A stretch of 64,000 bases of DNA from Halobaculum sp. MBLA0143 (GTDB lineage Archaea; Halobacteriota; Halobacteria; Halobacteriales; Haloferacaceae): positions 372,001 through 436,000 of the forward strand of contig NZ_JBGKAC010000002.1 in NCBI RefSeq assembly GCF_041361465.1, given 5' to 3'. Positions 1 through 9,690 of the stretch are shown here, in pieces (position 1 is the stretch's first letter; each line of letters starts with the position of its first letter). The translations under genes and the position numbers were made by a program. The notes beneath the pieces are model-generated. The model worked only from the letters and a program-made list of their open reading frames with translations. It did no database searches and was not told the origin of the DNA.

Positions 1-2651
1 TCCCAGGCGTTCAGATACTCCTCGCGGTTCTTCCCGGCCTCGTAGCGTTCACGAAGGAAGTGCGCGCGGTCGAGTGTGGTCGCGTCGCGGTCGGGGCTCT
101 CGACGGCCTCGCGGACGTACGCCTGACGTTTCTCGTCGGACCAGTCGTACAGACGCAGCCCGTTCGCGTCCGTGTCGAGAAGGTGCATCTCCTCCATCTG
201 GTCTCGGGTCGCGTCCGCGCGCCGCAGGAGCTTGTTCAGGTCGTCCGTCGTCGGATTCCGTTGCTCCAGAAGATCGAGGTAGATGTCCACCTCGCCGAGG
301 TCCGCGTCCTGGACGATCCCGTAGATCCGGTCGACGACTGCCTTCGCGTCCATGATCTCGCCGGCGCGGTGGACTTTGCCGTGGTGTTTCGAGTACGCCT
401 GGAAACACTCCCCCATCTCGATCACGCCAACGTCACCGCGCGACAGATCGCGGTTAGATTCGAGCGTCTCGCGGGTCTCTCTGGCGGTCTTGACTATCTC
501 CCGCCGGAGGGTGTTCCACGACGTTGCCCGGCGATCTTCTGTCGGGCGGGCGACGATCACGATGTCGAACGACACCGCGTCGCCCCCGATGAACTTGTTC
601 AGGTCGGAGTTGATCGGGTACGTCGCCGTCACCTCGAACCCCGTCTCACACAGCGAGGTGAGCAGTTCTCCCCACGACTCCGAGTCGCTGTGGTGGTAGG
701 TGAACGCCAACACGCCGTCGTCTTTCAGCGCACGGCGAATCACCGACAGCGCCTGTCCGATCTCGTGTTCGAAGTCTTCGGCCGTCTTGTCGAGGTGCGG
801 GTTCGTGACGATGGACTCCGCACGCGGCGTCTGCTCGCGGTCGAATCCCGGGTAATCGTCTTCGAGGAGGATCTTCTGCCAGACGTAGAAGTAGTCCGAC
901 ACCTCGCTGTAGATGATGTTGTCGTAGTACGGCGGGTCTGTGATCACCGCGTCGTACTCGTCTTCGGCGGTGATCTCCCGCATGTCGCCCTGGAACACCT
1001 CGCTGTCCTCGCCGATTGGCTGGGCGAACGGGTCGGTCTCGTTCGTCTCGCCGTCCTCGACGTATCGGTCCGTCGGGGCACTGGCGTACTCGACGGCGTT
1101 TTTCACCTTCTCGAAGGTGTTCGAGAACGTCCCCCGCCCGGCGGCCGCCCCCCAGACGTTGTTCTCGACGAACTCCGCCTGCGGGACGAAGGAGTTGAGA
1201 CGGAACGTCCCCTCGATCTTCGTCGCCGTCTTATTGTAGATCGTGAACGTACTGTTGAACATCAGCGCGTCACAGAACACGAGCAGGAGGTAGTCCCGGA
1301 GGTTCTCGTCGGAGAGGCGGTCGATGCTGTCCAGCAACAGCGCGTGTGACAGCAACTGCCGTTCGTTGAACATGTCCGTCCACTTCTCGTAGCCGTGTTG
1401 GAACACGTCGTTGCCGCTGATCGACGACGCCTCGGTGATCGCCCCCTCGGGAATCTCCTCGTCTGGGACGTACTCGTGGAGGTCCGTCCGGGTCTGCCAC
1501 GTCTGTGCCGCCGACTCCACGAGCCGCTGATCGGCCGGCCCGGCAGACTTGAACCCTTTGTAGACGGGGCGGTCGTGGCCCGCCTCCTCACACGTCTCAC
1601 AGTAGTACTCGACGGCGTACAGCCGCTCGTCCGGCTTCCCCTGCTCGGCGATGGCGTCCGTGATCGACTCCTTCAGCCCGCACTCGGGGCAGTTGTAGTA
1701 GCCGCCGCGCGAGACGTTCCCCTCCGCCGGAACCCACTGATTTCCGCAGTCACACGTACACTCACTGTCGTAGTCGTCGACCAGACTGATCTCGCCGCAG
1801 TCCGGACACAGGACGTTGTATCGGTCGTCGTTCTCGTAGCGCCCGGCTGCGACACGGTAGTCTTTGAACAACGGCACCGTGTGGTCGCACGACGTACAGT
1901 CGATCTCCTTCACCCAGAAGTTGTACATCACGTCCGCGTCGTGAGTGTGGTCGTCTTGGGTGTCGTGTCGTCCGTCGTGAGTTGCAACGGCCCCACCGTC
2001 CTGAACCGCTCGCGCAGTCTCACCGTCGGCCGAACTGTCGGCACTGTCCCCGTTCGGACAGGGTGTGCGGTAGTACCGCTTGATTTCGTCGGCCACCTCC
2101 TCGCGGACACGCTCGTAGGCTCGTTCGAGACGGTCGACACTCGTCTCACCCGCCTCTAGCTCTTTCTTCGTCACGAACCACGCAACGGGGTTGAGGTCGT
2201 GACCGACCGTTTCGACACCGAACCGAGAGGCCTCCACGAGCGAGGTTCCCCCGCCAGCGAACGGATCGAGCACGCTGGTCTCGTCGTCGATCCGGATATC
2301 TTTCGGGTACAACTGCCACAACGACTCCGGATCGGACATGTCGACGTTCCCTGCCAGCTCCTCCAGGCCCTCACGGGAGTGTGGCCCCCCAGCGGTCAGT
2401 GTCTGATTCGCACCGGGTTCGTACACCGACACCTCCCCGGCCGTCGTCTCCTCGTTCACCAGACTGTACAGCGTGATCGCCCGAAACAGGCTCCCGGGGC
2501 GGCGTGCCCACCACTTGTGCATCGTGTAAATCGGGCGGTACCACTGCTTCGCCCGGCTCTCGCGCGAGACGATCTCGTTGATCCGTTCGATCGGAAACCC
2601 GCGTTCTATGGGGAGTTCGACTCTGTCGTCGTTCCGATCCACATCCCGCAT
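1..2651 (-). CDS. DUF1156-family DNA methyltransferase, copy 1 (C-terminus beyond window)
   Basis: The reading frame is open from an ATG at 2651 to the left edge, so only the last residues are missing (about 883 seen). The N-terminus carries the DUF1156 hallmark (IERGFPIERINEI, then MHKWWARRPG). Methylase motif I, DPFAGGGTS, is near residue 128 and the catalytic DPPYYDN near residue 572. Between them are CxxC pairs (about residues 255-330) consistent with zinc ribbons. The family is annotated as adenine-specific DNA methylase with a Zn ribbon; the modified base here is inferred. The protein is closely similar along its whole length to copy 3 (16724-19405). It differs by an insert of roughly 25 residues, rich in Asp, Ser and His, near residue 185. 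It is divergent from the McrBC-like genes. A TATA-like element lies about 31 bases before the ATG, giving a short or absent leader. Certain as a family call; the DNA target is unknown. Confidence 0.9.
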   Translation of the reverse strand, partial: MRDVDRNDDRVELPIERGFPIERINEIVSRESRAKQWYRPIYTMHKWWARRPGSLFRAITLYSLVNEETTAGEVSVYEPGANQTLTAGGPHSREGLEELAGNVDMSDPESLWQLYPKDIRIDDETSVLDPFAGGGTSLVEASRFGVETVGHDLNPVAWFVTKKELEAGETSVDRLERAYERVREEVADEIKRYYRTPCPNGDSADSSADGETARAVQDGGAVATHDGRHDTQDDHTHDADVMYNFWVKEIDCTSCDHTVPLFKDYRVAAGRYENDDRYNVLCPDCGEISLVDDYDSECTCDCGNQWVPAEGNVSRGGYYNCPECGLKESITDAIAEQGKPDERLYAVEYYCETCEEAGHDRPVYKGFKSAGPADQRLVESAAQTWQTRTDLHEYVPDEEIPEGAITEASSISGNDVFQHGYEKWTDMFNERQLLSHALLLDSIDRLSDENLRDYLLLVFCDALMFNSTFTIYNKTATKIEGTFRLNSFVPQAEFVENNVWGAAAGRGTFSNTFEKVKNAVEYASAPTDRYVEDGETNETDPFAQPIGEDSEVFQGDMREITAEDEYDAVITDPPYYDNIIYSEVSDYFYVWQKILLEDDYPGFDREQTPRAESIVTNPHLDKTAEDFEHEIGQALSVIRRALKDDGVLAFTYHHSDSESWGELLTSLCETGFEVTATYPINSDLNKFIGGDAVSFDIVIVARPTEDRRATSWNTLRREIVKTARETRETLESNRDLSRGDVGVIEMGECFQAYSKHHGKVHRAGEIMDAKAVVDRIYGIVQDADLGEVDIYLDLLEQRNPTTDDLNKLLRRADATRDQMEEMHLLDTDANGLRLYDWSDEKRQAYVREAVESPDRDATTLDRAHFLRERYEAGKNREEYLNAW

Positions 2652-2681
2652 GTTCACTCATAGTATGTGCGGCCAGTCTAG

Positions 2682-2688
2682 TTTATAA
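2682..2688. promoter_or_regulatory. TATA-like element in divergent intergenic region
   Basis: The 119-base gap between the divergent starts at 2651 (minus) and 2771 (plus) contains TTTATAA, whose complement is placed about 31 bases before the minus-strand ATG. For the plus-strand gene a weaker TTTGTAT lies at 2744-2750, about 25 bases before its ATG. Both spacings fit leaderless or short-leader haloarchaeal promoters. Confidence 0.5.
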
Positions 2689-2770
2689 GCAATTTGGTGA
2701 TGGGAGCAGACAGCAGTTTAGCCCGAGGTTGTACAGAAAGAGATTTGTATGTTACAGTAGAGTGAATGGT

Positions 2771-4777
2771 ATGGACCCAGAAATCGCTCTTCTCGAAGCT
2801 ATCGGCGGTATTCCCGAATCCGTGGAGACGGGAGACAAATACGTTGACGTGGTCTCCAGCAGGCTTCCCGTGAGTAAGACGAGATTCTACGTGTACGAAG
2901 GATACAACACTAACAACGAAGACAGAACAAGCGAAAAGAGAGGTGAAGAGTACAGCTTCGACGTCAGAATGAGCAATCAGCGTACAAAGCCCGGTGACTG
3001 TGATATGATCGTTGTCTGCGGATATCTCGAGGGGGACGACGCTGGCGTATCCGAGGACGTTTTTCTTCTCGTGGACGATAGAATGATTGACCAATACGGA
3101 AAGGTGTCGGGGAAGCCGTACACCCCAAACTTCTACCAGAGAACTATCGAACGCGCAATTAGTCACAATATTGGCGTTCGGAGCCGCTCGGGAAAGAAAG
3201 TTGGACGTGACGGCGAGACTACAATAGTCACACCTGTGGACCATCTACTCAGAGGACTCCAAATTCACGCAAATCTACCTCTGGTCCGCGAGTATCTCCA
3301 CCGCAAGCTACCACCTGACTGGCGAGAGAGCCCGGCCAAGGCACAACAGATCGAGCGGGTCGTGGAGGTGTTTCTCACTCAAGAGAGCACGGAGGAGACC
3401 GCTGCGCGAAGGCGGGAGGCTCAGGAGATTATCGCAAATCAACAGGGCATCGAATACGATACGGTTCGGCAGAAGTGTGGATCAAAACTCTGGCACAGGG
3501 AATCTGACTCGTATCAGAGAGAACTATTCGACGAGGCCTTAGAGGAGATTGAGGCAGAGATAGAGCTCAGCACTTCACCTGGTGCTGTAGCGGGCTCTGG
3601 TGACGCCTCCCGTCCCACGTCTGAAACGAGAGTAGACCACCCTGACTGGACCGACCCGGATCACCTCCCAGGCCCGCACGTCGAAGCAGACCATCTAGAG
3701 ACGGATCTGTTCTTTCCGGACCAAATTCAGCCCGACACACCGATTGTGGCACGGATTGACGCTGCATTACGCAGTGGGAACCACCTCGTCCTCACAGGTC
3801 CACCAGGGTCGGGGAAGACGCAGTTGTCGAAGGAGATCTGTGAGCACTACCGCGACGACGCCTACAGAGTGGCAACGGCGACTTCCGACTGGTCAACGTT
3901 CGACACCATTGGGGGGTACAGGCAGCAGCGAGACGGTGATGATCTCCAGTTTACACCCGGACTGTTCCTCGAACGGTTCCGGACAGACGGCGACGGTGTT
4001 GCAGTGAACGAGTGGCTCGTCGTCGACGAGCTGAATCGGGCGGATGTGGACAAGGCGTTCGGCTCGTTGTTCTCAGTCCTCACCGGTGAGACGGTAACAC
4101 TCCCGTTCTCCGTGGAGATGAGCGTGGACAGCGAACTGGAAGAACGCCGCGTCGAGGTCCACGGGGACCCCAGCGAAGGGGCACCAACTTCTCCACACCG
4201 CTATTACGTCCCAGACGACTGGCGAATGATCGCAACGATGAACTCCGTCGACAAGGCATCGCTGTTCCGCATGAGCTACGCTTTCATGCGGCGATTAGCG
4301 TTCGTCAGTGTCCCAGTTCCGTCAGCAGAAGACATTGATCCGGATACAGTCGGTGAGTACCTGGAGTGTTGGAATATTAATCCCGAGGAGTACGACACGA
4401 GTGAGGTCTCTCTGGACGACGGCAAGACGTTCGGAGAGAAACTCCGTGAGGATCTAGCTCTGATCTGGACGGTCGGGCTCAAATGGGGTCCAGAGTTCGG
4501 GCCAGGTGTGATCCGGGACATTGTGGAACACGCACTGGCCGAACTTCAGACGAGCAACTCGCTCGGGTACGATCAGGCCTTGGCGTCGCACCTCCTCCCG
4601 CAGTTTGAGGGGCAGAAAGACGAAGCCATCAGAAAACTGTTCGAAAAGCTAGAAGAAAACGGGGCAGATGTACCGAGAACCACGTTGAGTGAGATCGAAC
4701 AGCCCGAAGACACGGCCGTCTCCCGGCAGTTCGCCGAGAACTACCTCGGCGCCGACCTCGGGGCACGGGACGACTGA
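2771..4777 (+). CDS. McrB-like AAA+ ATPase with unrecognised N-terminal domain
   Basis: A protein of 668 aa from the ATG at 2771. An upstream in-frame TTG at 2729 is possible but lies ahead of the TATA-like element. The C-terminal half is an AAA+ module of the McrB/MoxR type: Walker A GPPGSGKT near residue 345, Walker B with VVDELNRAD near residue 416, and sensor-like ATMNS followed by an Arg pair near residue 480. McrB proteins use GTP or ATP to drive a McrC-type nuclease; the N-terminal part (1-300) would then recognise the DNA, but I do not recognise its fold. The base composition is clearly lower in GC than the flanking genes, suggesting recent transfer. It ends seven bases before the nuclease gene at 4784, so the two are probably co-transcribed and form one restriction unit. 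Confidence 0.85.
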   Translation: MDPEIALLEAIGGIPESVETGDKYVDVVSSRLPVSKTRFYVYEGYNTNNEDRTSEKRGEEYSFDVRMSNQRTKPGDCDMIVVCGYLEGDDAGVSEDVFLLVDDRMIDQYGKVSGKPYTPNFYQRTIERAISHNIGVRSRSGKKVGRDGETTIVTPVDHLLRGLQIHANLPLVREYLHRKLPPDWRESPAKAQQIERVVEVFLTQESTEETAARRREAQEIIANQQGIEYDTVRQKCGSKLWHRESDSYQRELFDEALEEIEAEIELSTSPGAVAGSGDASRPTSETRVDHPDWTDPDHLPGPHVEADHLETDLFFPDQIQPDTPIVARIDAALRSGNHLVLTGPPGSGKTQLSKEICEHYRDDAYRVATATSDWSTFDTIGGYRQQRDGDDLQFTPGLFLERFRTDGDGVAVNEWLVVDELNRADVDKAFGSLFSVLTGETVTLPFSVEMSVDSELEERRVEVHGDPSEGAPTSPHRYYVPDDWRMIATMNSVDKASLFRMSYAFMRRLAFVSVPVPSAEDIDPDTVGEYLECWNINPEEYDTSEVSLDDGKTFGEKLREDLALIWTVGLKWGPEFGPGVIRDIVEHALAELQTSNSLGYDQALASHLLPQFEGQKDEAIRKLFEKLEENGADVPRTTLSEIEQPEDTAVSRQFAENYLGADLGARDD

Positions 4778-4783
4778 TGACGA

Positions 4784-6427
4784 ATGTTTGAAGAAAACAC
4801 GTCGGTCGCAGACTTTCTAGAAGACCACGAGTTCAACTTCGAGGCGGGTGAGAGAGACGACGGCACTGACGCGGTAACAGCATTTAAACAAGTTGTGAAG
4901 AAGATCCAGGATGACGAAGACCTGCGACCGGACCCCGAGAACGTTGTTGAGGCGGCCAGCGAGCACTTCGTCGCAAACGTTGGCAGCGTGGCAGATCCAG
5001 ATCCGATTGTCGAGAATGTTGACCCCGGCCACGATATCGCTGATCTCGACGAGCTGCTACAGTACCACTTCCTGAATACCGGCGTGGCTGTCGACGACGC
5101 CACTCGATCAGAAGTCAACGAGATAGACGAAGTCGTCGCAGCGGCTACGACGCATCTCGACACACACGTTGGCGTGCAGGACTTCGTGGGTCTACTCGAC
5201 GAACGACTCCGGACTGTCGACACGGACGTGACAGAAGAGGTTCGACGGTTCGACGGAGAAATCCACGGTCGCGTCGACTGGCAGGAGACGATCAAACACC
5301 GACACACCACGGGTGAGCCGACTGAACAGACGTACGCCTGTCGTGTACAGCGCCGTGACACGCTTTCTGCACGGAATCGCGTGCTGTTCGACTTACTCGG
5401 CGAACTCATCGAGATCTGCGAGCGGTTCGAACGGAACCACGTCGGCAGTGACGGGTCGTTTCCCAACTGGCTCGATGGCTGGGGGCCAGAAGGCCGCTAT
5501 CGCACTACAGTTGAGTCGGGACTGTCGAACGCGCATTTCAGGAGCGTCGACACAAGTGAGGTGACGGCCAACGACAGAGAGGTAAGAACTGTCCGGCGCG
5601 ACAGGGAACCACTGTATCGTGAAGCTGCGGTGCTGTTAGAGCGGTACCGAGAGATTCAGCGAGGAGGAGTGACGGATGAGGACGCCGGAGACCTGTTCGG
5701 AATGGACGTCTTCAAGCCCGACGTAAGCAGCGACGGCGAGTCGACAATCTACGAACTCTACTGGCACTTCGAGATTGCCGCTCAGTTCGAAGCCAGCGAG
5801 TTCAGGCCGCTCGACATTGCCGGTGGTGACAGTCTCGTCGCCGCTTGGGAGAACGAGGCGAAAGGCAGTCGTTTCCTCCAATTCAACGATTGGAACGGGG
5901 CGGCAGCAGTCGACGGATCTGAAGAGAAACAGTATCTCCGGTTTGCTCCACCGGATGCACGGGTAGAAGACGGACCCGAGCCCGGCGCGTCTCGCGGTGG
6001 TCACGTCCACCAAGCGTGGCAACGTGTCCGGGAGCAAGGGCTGGATAAATCGTTTAATAGCGACGACCGGGAGCCGGACATCGTTCTCTTGGAATTAGAC
6101 GCGACTGCCGATACGCCGACGATTGAGGGAGTGTTCGTTGGTGAGGTAAAACGAACCGATAGTCTCCACACCATCGACGAGGCGATCGCACAACTCGCGG
6201 AGTACGGAGCCTTCACCGAGGTGGGTGACGACGCAGTGTTAGCCGGAGATCCGAACGCTGATCACGTTGCGACGGACACGGAGTTCCTCGGCGACGAGCG
6301 TCTCGAACTCGGACTGTTCGTCAGCTCTGGCCACCAAGTCGAAGCAGAGCCCGACGAGATCCAGCTGTGTTGGTTCGACGACGCTGGGCCAGAAGGCGGT
6401 ACCGTCAACCGCCCGCTGCGGGAGTGA
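4784..6427 (+). CDS. PD-(D/E)XK nuclease, McrC-like partner of the upstream ATPase
   Basis: A protein of 547 aa whose ATG lies six bases after the stop codon of the McrB-like gene. The C-terminal third shows a PD-(D/E)XK pattern: EPDIVLLEL near residue 431, then VFVGEVKRT with Glu and Lys near residues 455 and 457. Just before it is a segment beginning YELYWHFEI, like the aromatic E-x-W region that precedes the nuclease in McrC/DUF2357-type proteins. The N-terminal part is acidic and unrecognised, perhaps an adaptor to the ATPase. Gene order (ATPase, then nuclease) matches McrB-McrC. Inference: this is the cutting subunit of a two-gene restriction module. It is more divergent from classical McrC than the protein at 7854. 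Confidence 0.7.
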   Translation: MFEENTSVADFLEDHEFNFEAGERDDGTDAVTAFKQVVKKIQDDEDLRPDPENVVEAASEHFVANVGSVADPDPIVENVDPGHDIADLDELLQYHFLNTGVAVDDATRSEVNEIDEVVAAATTHLDTHVGVQDFVGLLDERLRTVDTDVTEEVRRFDGEIHGRVDWQETIKHRHTTGEPTEQTYACRVQRRDTLSARNRVLFDLLGELIEICERFERNHVGSDGSFPNWLDGWGPEGRYRTTVESGLSNAHFRSVDTSEVTANDREVRTVRRDREPLYREAAVLLERYREIQRGGVTDEDAGDLFGMDVFKPDVSSDGESTIYELYWHFEIAAQFEASEFRPLDIAGGDSLVAAWENEAKGSRFLQFNDWNGAAAVDGSEEKQYLRFAPPDARVEDGPEPGASRGGHVHQAWQRVREQGLDKSFNSDDREPDIVLLELDATADTPTIEGVFVGEVKRTDSLHTIDEAIAQLAEYGAFTEVGDDAVLAGDPNADHVATDTEFLGDERLELGLFVSSGHQVEAEPDEIQLCWFDDAGPEGGTVNRPLRE

Positions 6428-6497
6428 TAGATCCGCCTCTGTATTTTCCCCCACGAGACAGGTATCGTTTTGTGCGCCGGGTCGATAGAGTGAGTAG

Positions 6498-7778
6498 ATG
6501 AGTAACTTCCGGCGCCGATTCGAGGACTACTCGCGGGAGGAGTTAGAGTCGGAACTGGACTTCGTGCTCGGTGCAGCAGAGACCGTCAAGCGGTTCGTGA
6601 ACGAGACGAGCGACCCGAGCGCCGTCGAACTTCTCGTCGAGGAGGAGGCAGACAAACGGTACGGCCGTGGGCCAGACTCCGTCCGGGAGCGGATACTCAC
6701 CGCCGACGTCACGCCGTTCGAGACCAAACAGAAGATCTTCCGACGCGACGCCGACGACCTCGGCGAGACTCTCGTCCCGGATCGTGTCGAGCAGAACGCT
6801 CGCACGGCGCTCGCGGTCGGCAAGCCGGTGGTCCTCTACGGTCCGACCGGCACCGGAAAGACCCACTTTGCGAAGCAACTGCTCGCGGAGGAGTGTCTGG
6901 ACTACGAGATCGCCACGGCGACGCCGACGTGGACGCCCGGCGACATCACGGGGAGCATCCAGCCGGAGTTAGACGACGGCGACGTGGAGTACCGCCGCGA
7001 GCCGGGGTGTGTCTCTCGGGGGATTCAACAGGCCGAGCGGTACGGGAAGTGGGGTGTCCTGTTGGACGAGATCACCCGCGCGGACATCTCGCAGGTGTTC
7101 GGCCCGTTGTACACGGCCGTCGAGGACGACAGCCAGACGATCTTCGTCGACGACGAGGGCCGAGAGCTCAGTCTGACGGACGACGTGAAGATCGTCTGCA
7201 CGATGAACATGTCCGACCGGACCGTGAACGAACTGGACGACGCGATCACGCGCCGGTTCGCCATGATCGAACTGCGGGAGTACGACGCGGAGAGTCGGAA
7301 GGACCTGTACAGGTCGTGGATGGTGTCGGAGTCGGGATTCGGTGTCAGCGAGACGGACAGTAACATCGTCATCACCAACGCTCCGAGCGATTTCGACTTC
7401 GACGACGACGACCTGCTCGACCTCTTCGAGGCCCACCACGTCGGCATCAACGAGGGGACGACGACCGACCGCGACGAGCCGATCACGGAGTTCGGCCCGA
7501 TGCACTACCGCGACGTGATCCAATTTATCTCCGTCGCCTGCGCCGACGGCGGGGCGTACGCGGGCAACTACGCTCGCGCCGTCGGCGAGGCGTTCGCCAC
7601 CTACGTCGCGCCACGGCTGCTCAACACCGCCGCGCTCCCGCAGATCAGACGGCTCGCGGAACACTACACCACGCTCGACGAGGAGCACCCGGCGTTCGAT
7701 CTCTCGCCGGCGATCGAACTCGTGGAGCGGCAGGCGGAGACGGAACAGCGCGGGATCGGCAGTGGTGCCTACGAGTGA
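6498..7778 (+). CDS. McrB/MoxR-type AAA+ ATPase without a DNA-recognition domain
   Basis: A protein of 426 aa starting at the ATG at 6498. It contains Walker A GPTGTGKTHF near residue 115, Walker B VLLDEITRAD near residue 190, and TMNMSDRT followed by ITRRF (sensor and Arg residues) near residues 235-255. There are only about 100 residues before the AAA+ core, so the 5-methylcytosine-binding type of N-domain of classical McrB is absent or replaced. A TATA-like stretch at about 6461-6473, some 30 bases before the start, suggests a promoter separate from the first McrBC-like pair. The McrC gene follows after 75 bases. Confidence 0.88.
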   Translation: MSNFRRRFEDYSREELESELDFVLGAAETVKRFVNETSDPSAVELLVEEEADKRYGRGPDSVRERILTADVTPFETKQKIFRRDADDLGETLVPDRVEQNARTALAVGKPVVLYGPTGTGKTHFAKQLLAEECLDYEIATATPTWTPGDITGSIQPELDDGDVEYRREPGCVSRGIQQAERYGKWGVLLDEITRADISQVFGPLYTAVEDDSQTIFVDDEGRELSLTDDVKIVCTMNMSDRTVNELDDAITRRFAMIELREYDAESRKDLYRSWMVSESGFGVSETDSNIVITNAPSDFDFDDDDLLDLFEAHHVGINEGTTTDRDEPITEFGPMHYRDVIQFISVACADGGAYAGNYARAVGEAFATYVAPRLLNTAALPQIRRLAEHYTTLDEEHPAFDLSPAIELVERQAETEQRGIGSGAYE

Positions 7779-7853
7779 CACCGAGCCCGCGGCGACCGGG
7801 ACGGTCGAAACACTCCTCGACGGAACCGTGACAGCGCGAGCGACACGACACGA

Positions 7854-9683
7854 ATGACAGAGTCACCACACTACGACTACGACACGCAGGAGTGTTCGGT
7901 TCGCGAGCGGGGGCGGATGTACCTCGACGGAATCCCGGGGCGAGCGGCCGTCGAGCGTGGACTAGAACAGACGGACTTCGTCGAGAACGACGGCGTGTGG
8001 GTCAAGCGTCGCCAGCGCCCGGACGACGACGGGCTCGTCGTCGCCCGGGCGTGGGTGCGGGACGGACGGCTCCGGGTCGAAGCCGAGGACGTGGTCGGAG
8101 CGGTGAGTCTCCTGCCGGGGACGACGCTTGAGGTGGAGCCGAAGGTGGGGTGGCGACCGGTCGTCGAGATGTTGTTGCGGGTGTACGGGCTCGACCGGAC
8201 GGAGTCGTACTTCGGGCTGCCGTTGTCGTCGGTACTGGACGCGACCGTCGAGACGGACCAGATCGTGGCGTTGCTGGCGATCAACTACGTCGACGGCGTC
8301 CGGACGGTCAGACGCCAGGGGCTCGTGCGCGACACGGAGTTCGAGCGGCGAGCGGGCTTCGAGAGCGGCGGGAGTGTGGACGTGGCGGCGACACTCCGGA
8401 ACCGAGTTAGCTCCACGAACGCGACGGACGGCGTCGGCGTCGGCGACCGGCGCCCCGTCTGGATCGACACGAACGTCCGGTACGACGTGTCGGTCAACGC
8501 CGCGATCCACAGAGCCGGTCGGGTGTTGTTGGAGCTGCTCCGGCGCGGCAACGCAGACGCCCACCCGGAGCTGGCGACGCTCCAGTCGCTCGTCGACCGC
8601 GAGGTCCGGCGACTCGAAGACGACGGCGTCCGGAGTTCCCTGCGCGACGTCGACACCTACAGTCGGCTGTCGGTCGAGGGCCTCCCCAGACAGCGACGCT
8701 ACTACCGACGGGCGCTCCGGGTGAGTCGGTCTGTCCTCACTGGAAGTCTCTTCGGCGGCGGCACGGACGACCTGCTCGTCGACTACGCCTTCGGGACGGA
8801 GCGGCTGTTCCAGAAGTACACACACCGAGTGATCGAGACGGAACTGGACGCGCTCCGGGCGGCCGACGCGGTCGGGGTGTTGGACGGCCTCGCCTGTGAG
8901 TCCGAACCCACGCTCTACCCGTTCGCGGGCGAGACGGGGTTTCGACACGAGCCGGACCACCTCCTGACCGACGGCGACGACGCCGTCGCGGTGTTAGACT
9001 CGAAGTACTACGCGACGGGCAAGAATCCACTTGCCGACGGCGACGCTCGCTCGCGGCTGTTCGCCTACGCCCACCTGACGGGGGTCGAACACACGGCGTT
9101 GCTCACCCCGGGGTACCACGCGGCCGACTACGAGTTCCGCGACGCTCCCGGGGGCGTCGAGATCGTCTCGCCCGGCGGCGACGAGTCGTTCTCGTGTGTG
9201 GCCTACGAGACGGCGGTCCGGGAGTACCTCCGGCGGGTCCTGCGCGACGTGTTCCCGGTTTTGCGGCCGTTGTTCGCGGCGAGAGACGGCGTCGTCGCGC
9301 TCGACAGCCCGGATCTGTCGGCGATCCTGGACCTCGACAGCGACTTCGGCGAGGCCCCCGGCCGGCTGTGGCGGCGGATCGAGAAGCGGTTCACCTTCGG
9401 CGTGTCGACGCCCGATCCCGAGACGCTGGTCGACGACGGCGACCGGCTGGATCGCAGGATCGGCGAGGTGATGAACGAGGTAGGCGAGACGGGCGGGGGA
9501 CGCTACCCACAGGACGACACCACCTGTGTGCCGGTGTTCCGGAGCGACGTCGACGACGCCGGCAAGCAGTCGCTGGGCGAGAACGGCTTGGTCGGAGTGC
9601 TCGACCTGTACCTACTCACCGGGTTCGACGGGCCGGCGGACCCGGACGGTCGTGTCGACGTCGCCTCCATCGAGGTGTACTGA
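7854..9683 (+). CDS. mcrC: McrC family restriction component
   Basis: A protein of 609 aa, longer than most McrC proteins (about 350-450 aa). The N-terminal region has the McrC pattern: a small beta domain, then LLPGTTLEVEPKVGW near residue 85-100 and a segment through VYGLDRTESYFG. The C-terminal nuclease core reads HEPDHLL near residue 365 and VLDSKYYATGK near residue 382; the usual acidic residue before Lys is Asp rather than Glu. About 180 extra residues follow and may be a separate domain. McrC supplies the DNA-cutting active site once the McrB ring (here 6498-7778) translocates. Its stop codon is seven bases from the convergent stop codon of the second DUF1156 methylase, so there is no room for separate terminators. 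Confidence 0.88.
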   Translation: MTESPHYDYDTQECSVRERGRMYLDGIPGRAAVERGLEQTDFVENDGVWVKRRQRPDDDGLVVARAWVRDGRLRVEAEDVVGAVSLLPGTTLEVEPKVGWRPVVEMLLRVYGLDRTESYFGLPLSSVLDATVETDQIVALLAINYVDGVRTVRRQGLVRDTEFERRAGFESGGSVDVAATLRNRVSSTNATDGVGVGDRRPVWIDTNVRYDVSVNAAIHRAGRVLLELLRRGNADAHPELATLQSLVDREVRRLEDDGVRSSLRDVDTYSRLSVEGLPRQRRYYRRALRVSRSVLTGSLFGGGTDDLLVDYAFGTERLFQKYTHRVIETELDALRAADAVGVLDGLACESEPTLYPFAGETGFRHEPDHLLTDGDDAVAVLDSKYYATGKNPLADGDARSRLFAYAHLTGVEHTALLTPGYHAADYEFRDAPGGVEIVSPGGDESFSCVAYETAVREYLRRVLRDVFPVLRPLFAARDGVVALDSPDLSAILDLDSDFGEAPGRLWRRIEKRFTFGVSTPDPETLVDDGDRLDRRIGEVMNEVGETGGGRYPQDDTTCVPVFRSDVDDAGKQSLGENGLVGVLDLYLLTGFDGPADPDGRVDVASIEVY

Positions 9684-9690
9684 GTCGTCG

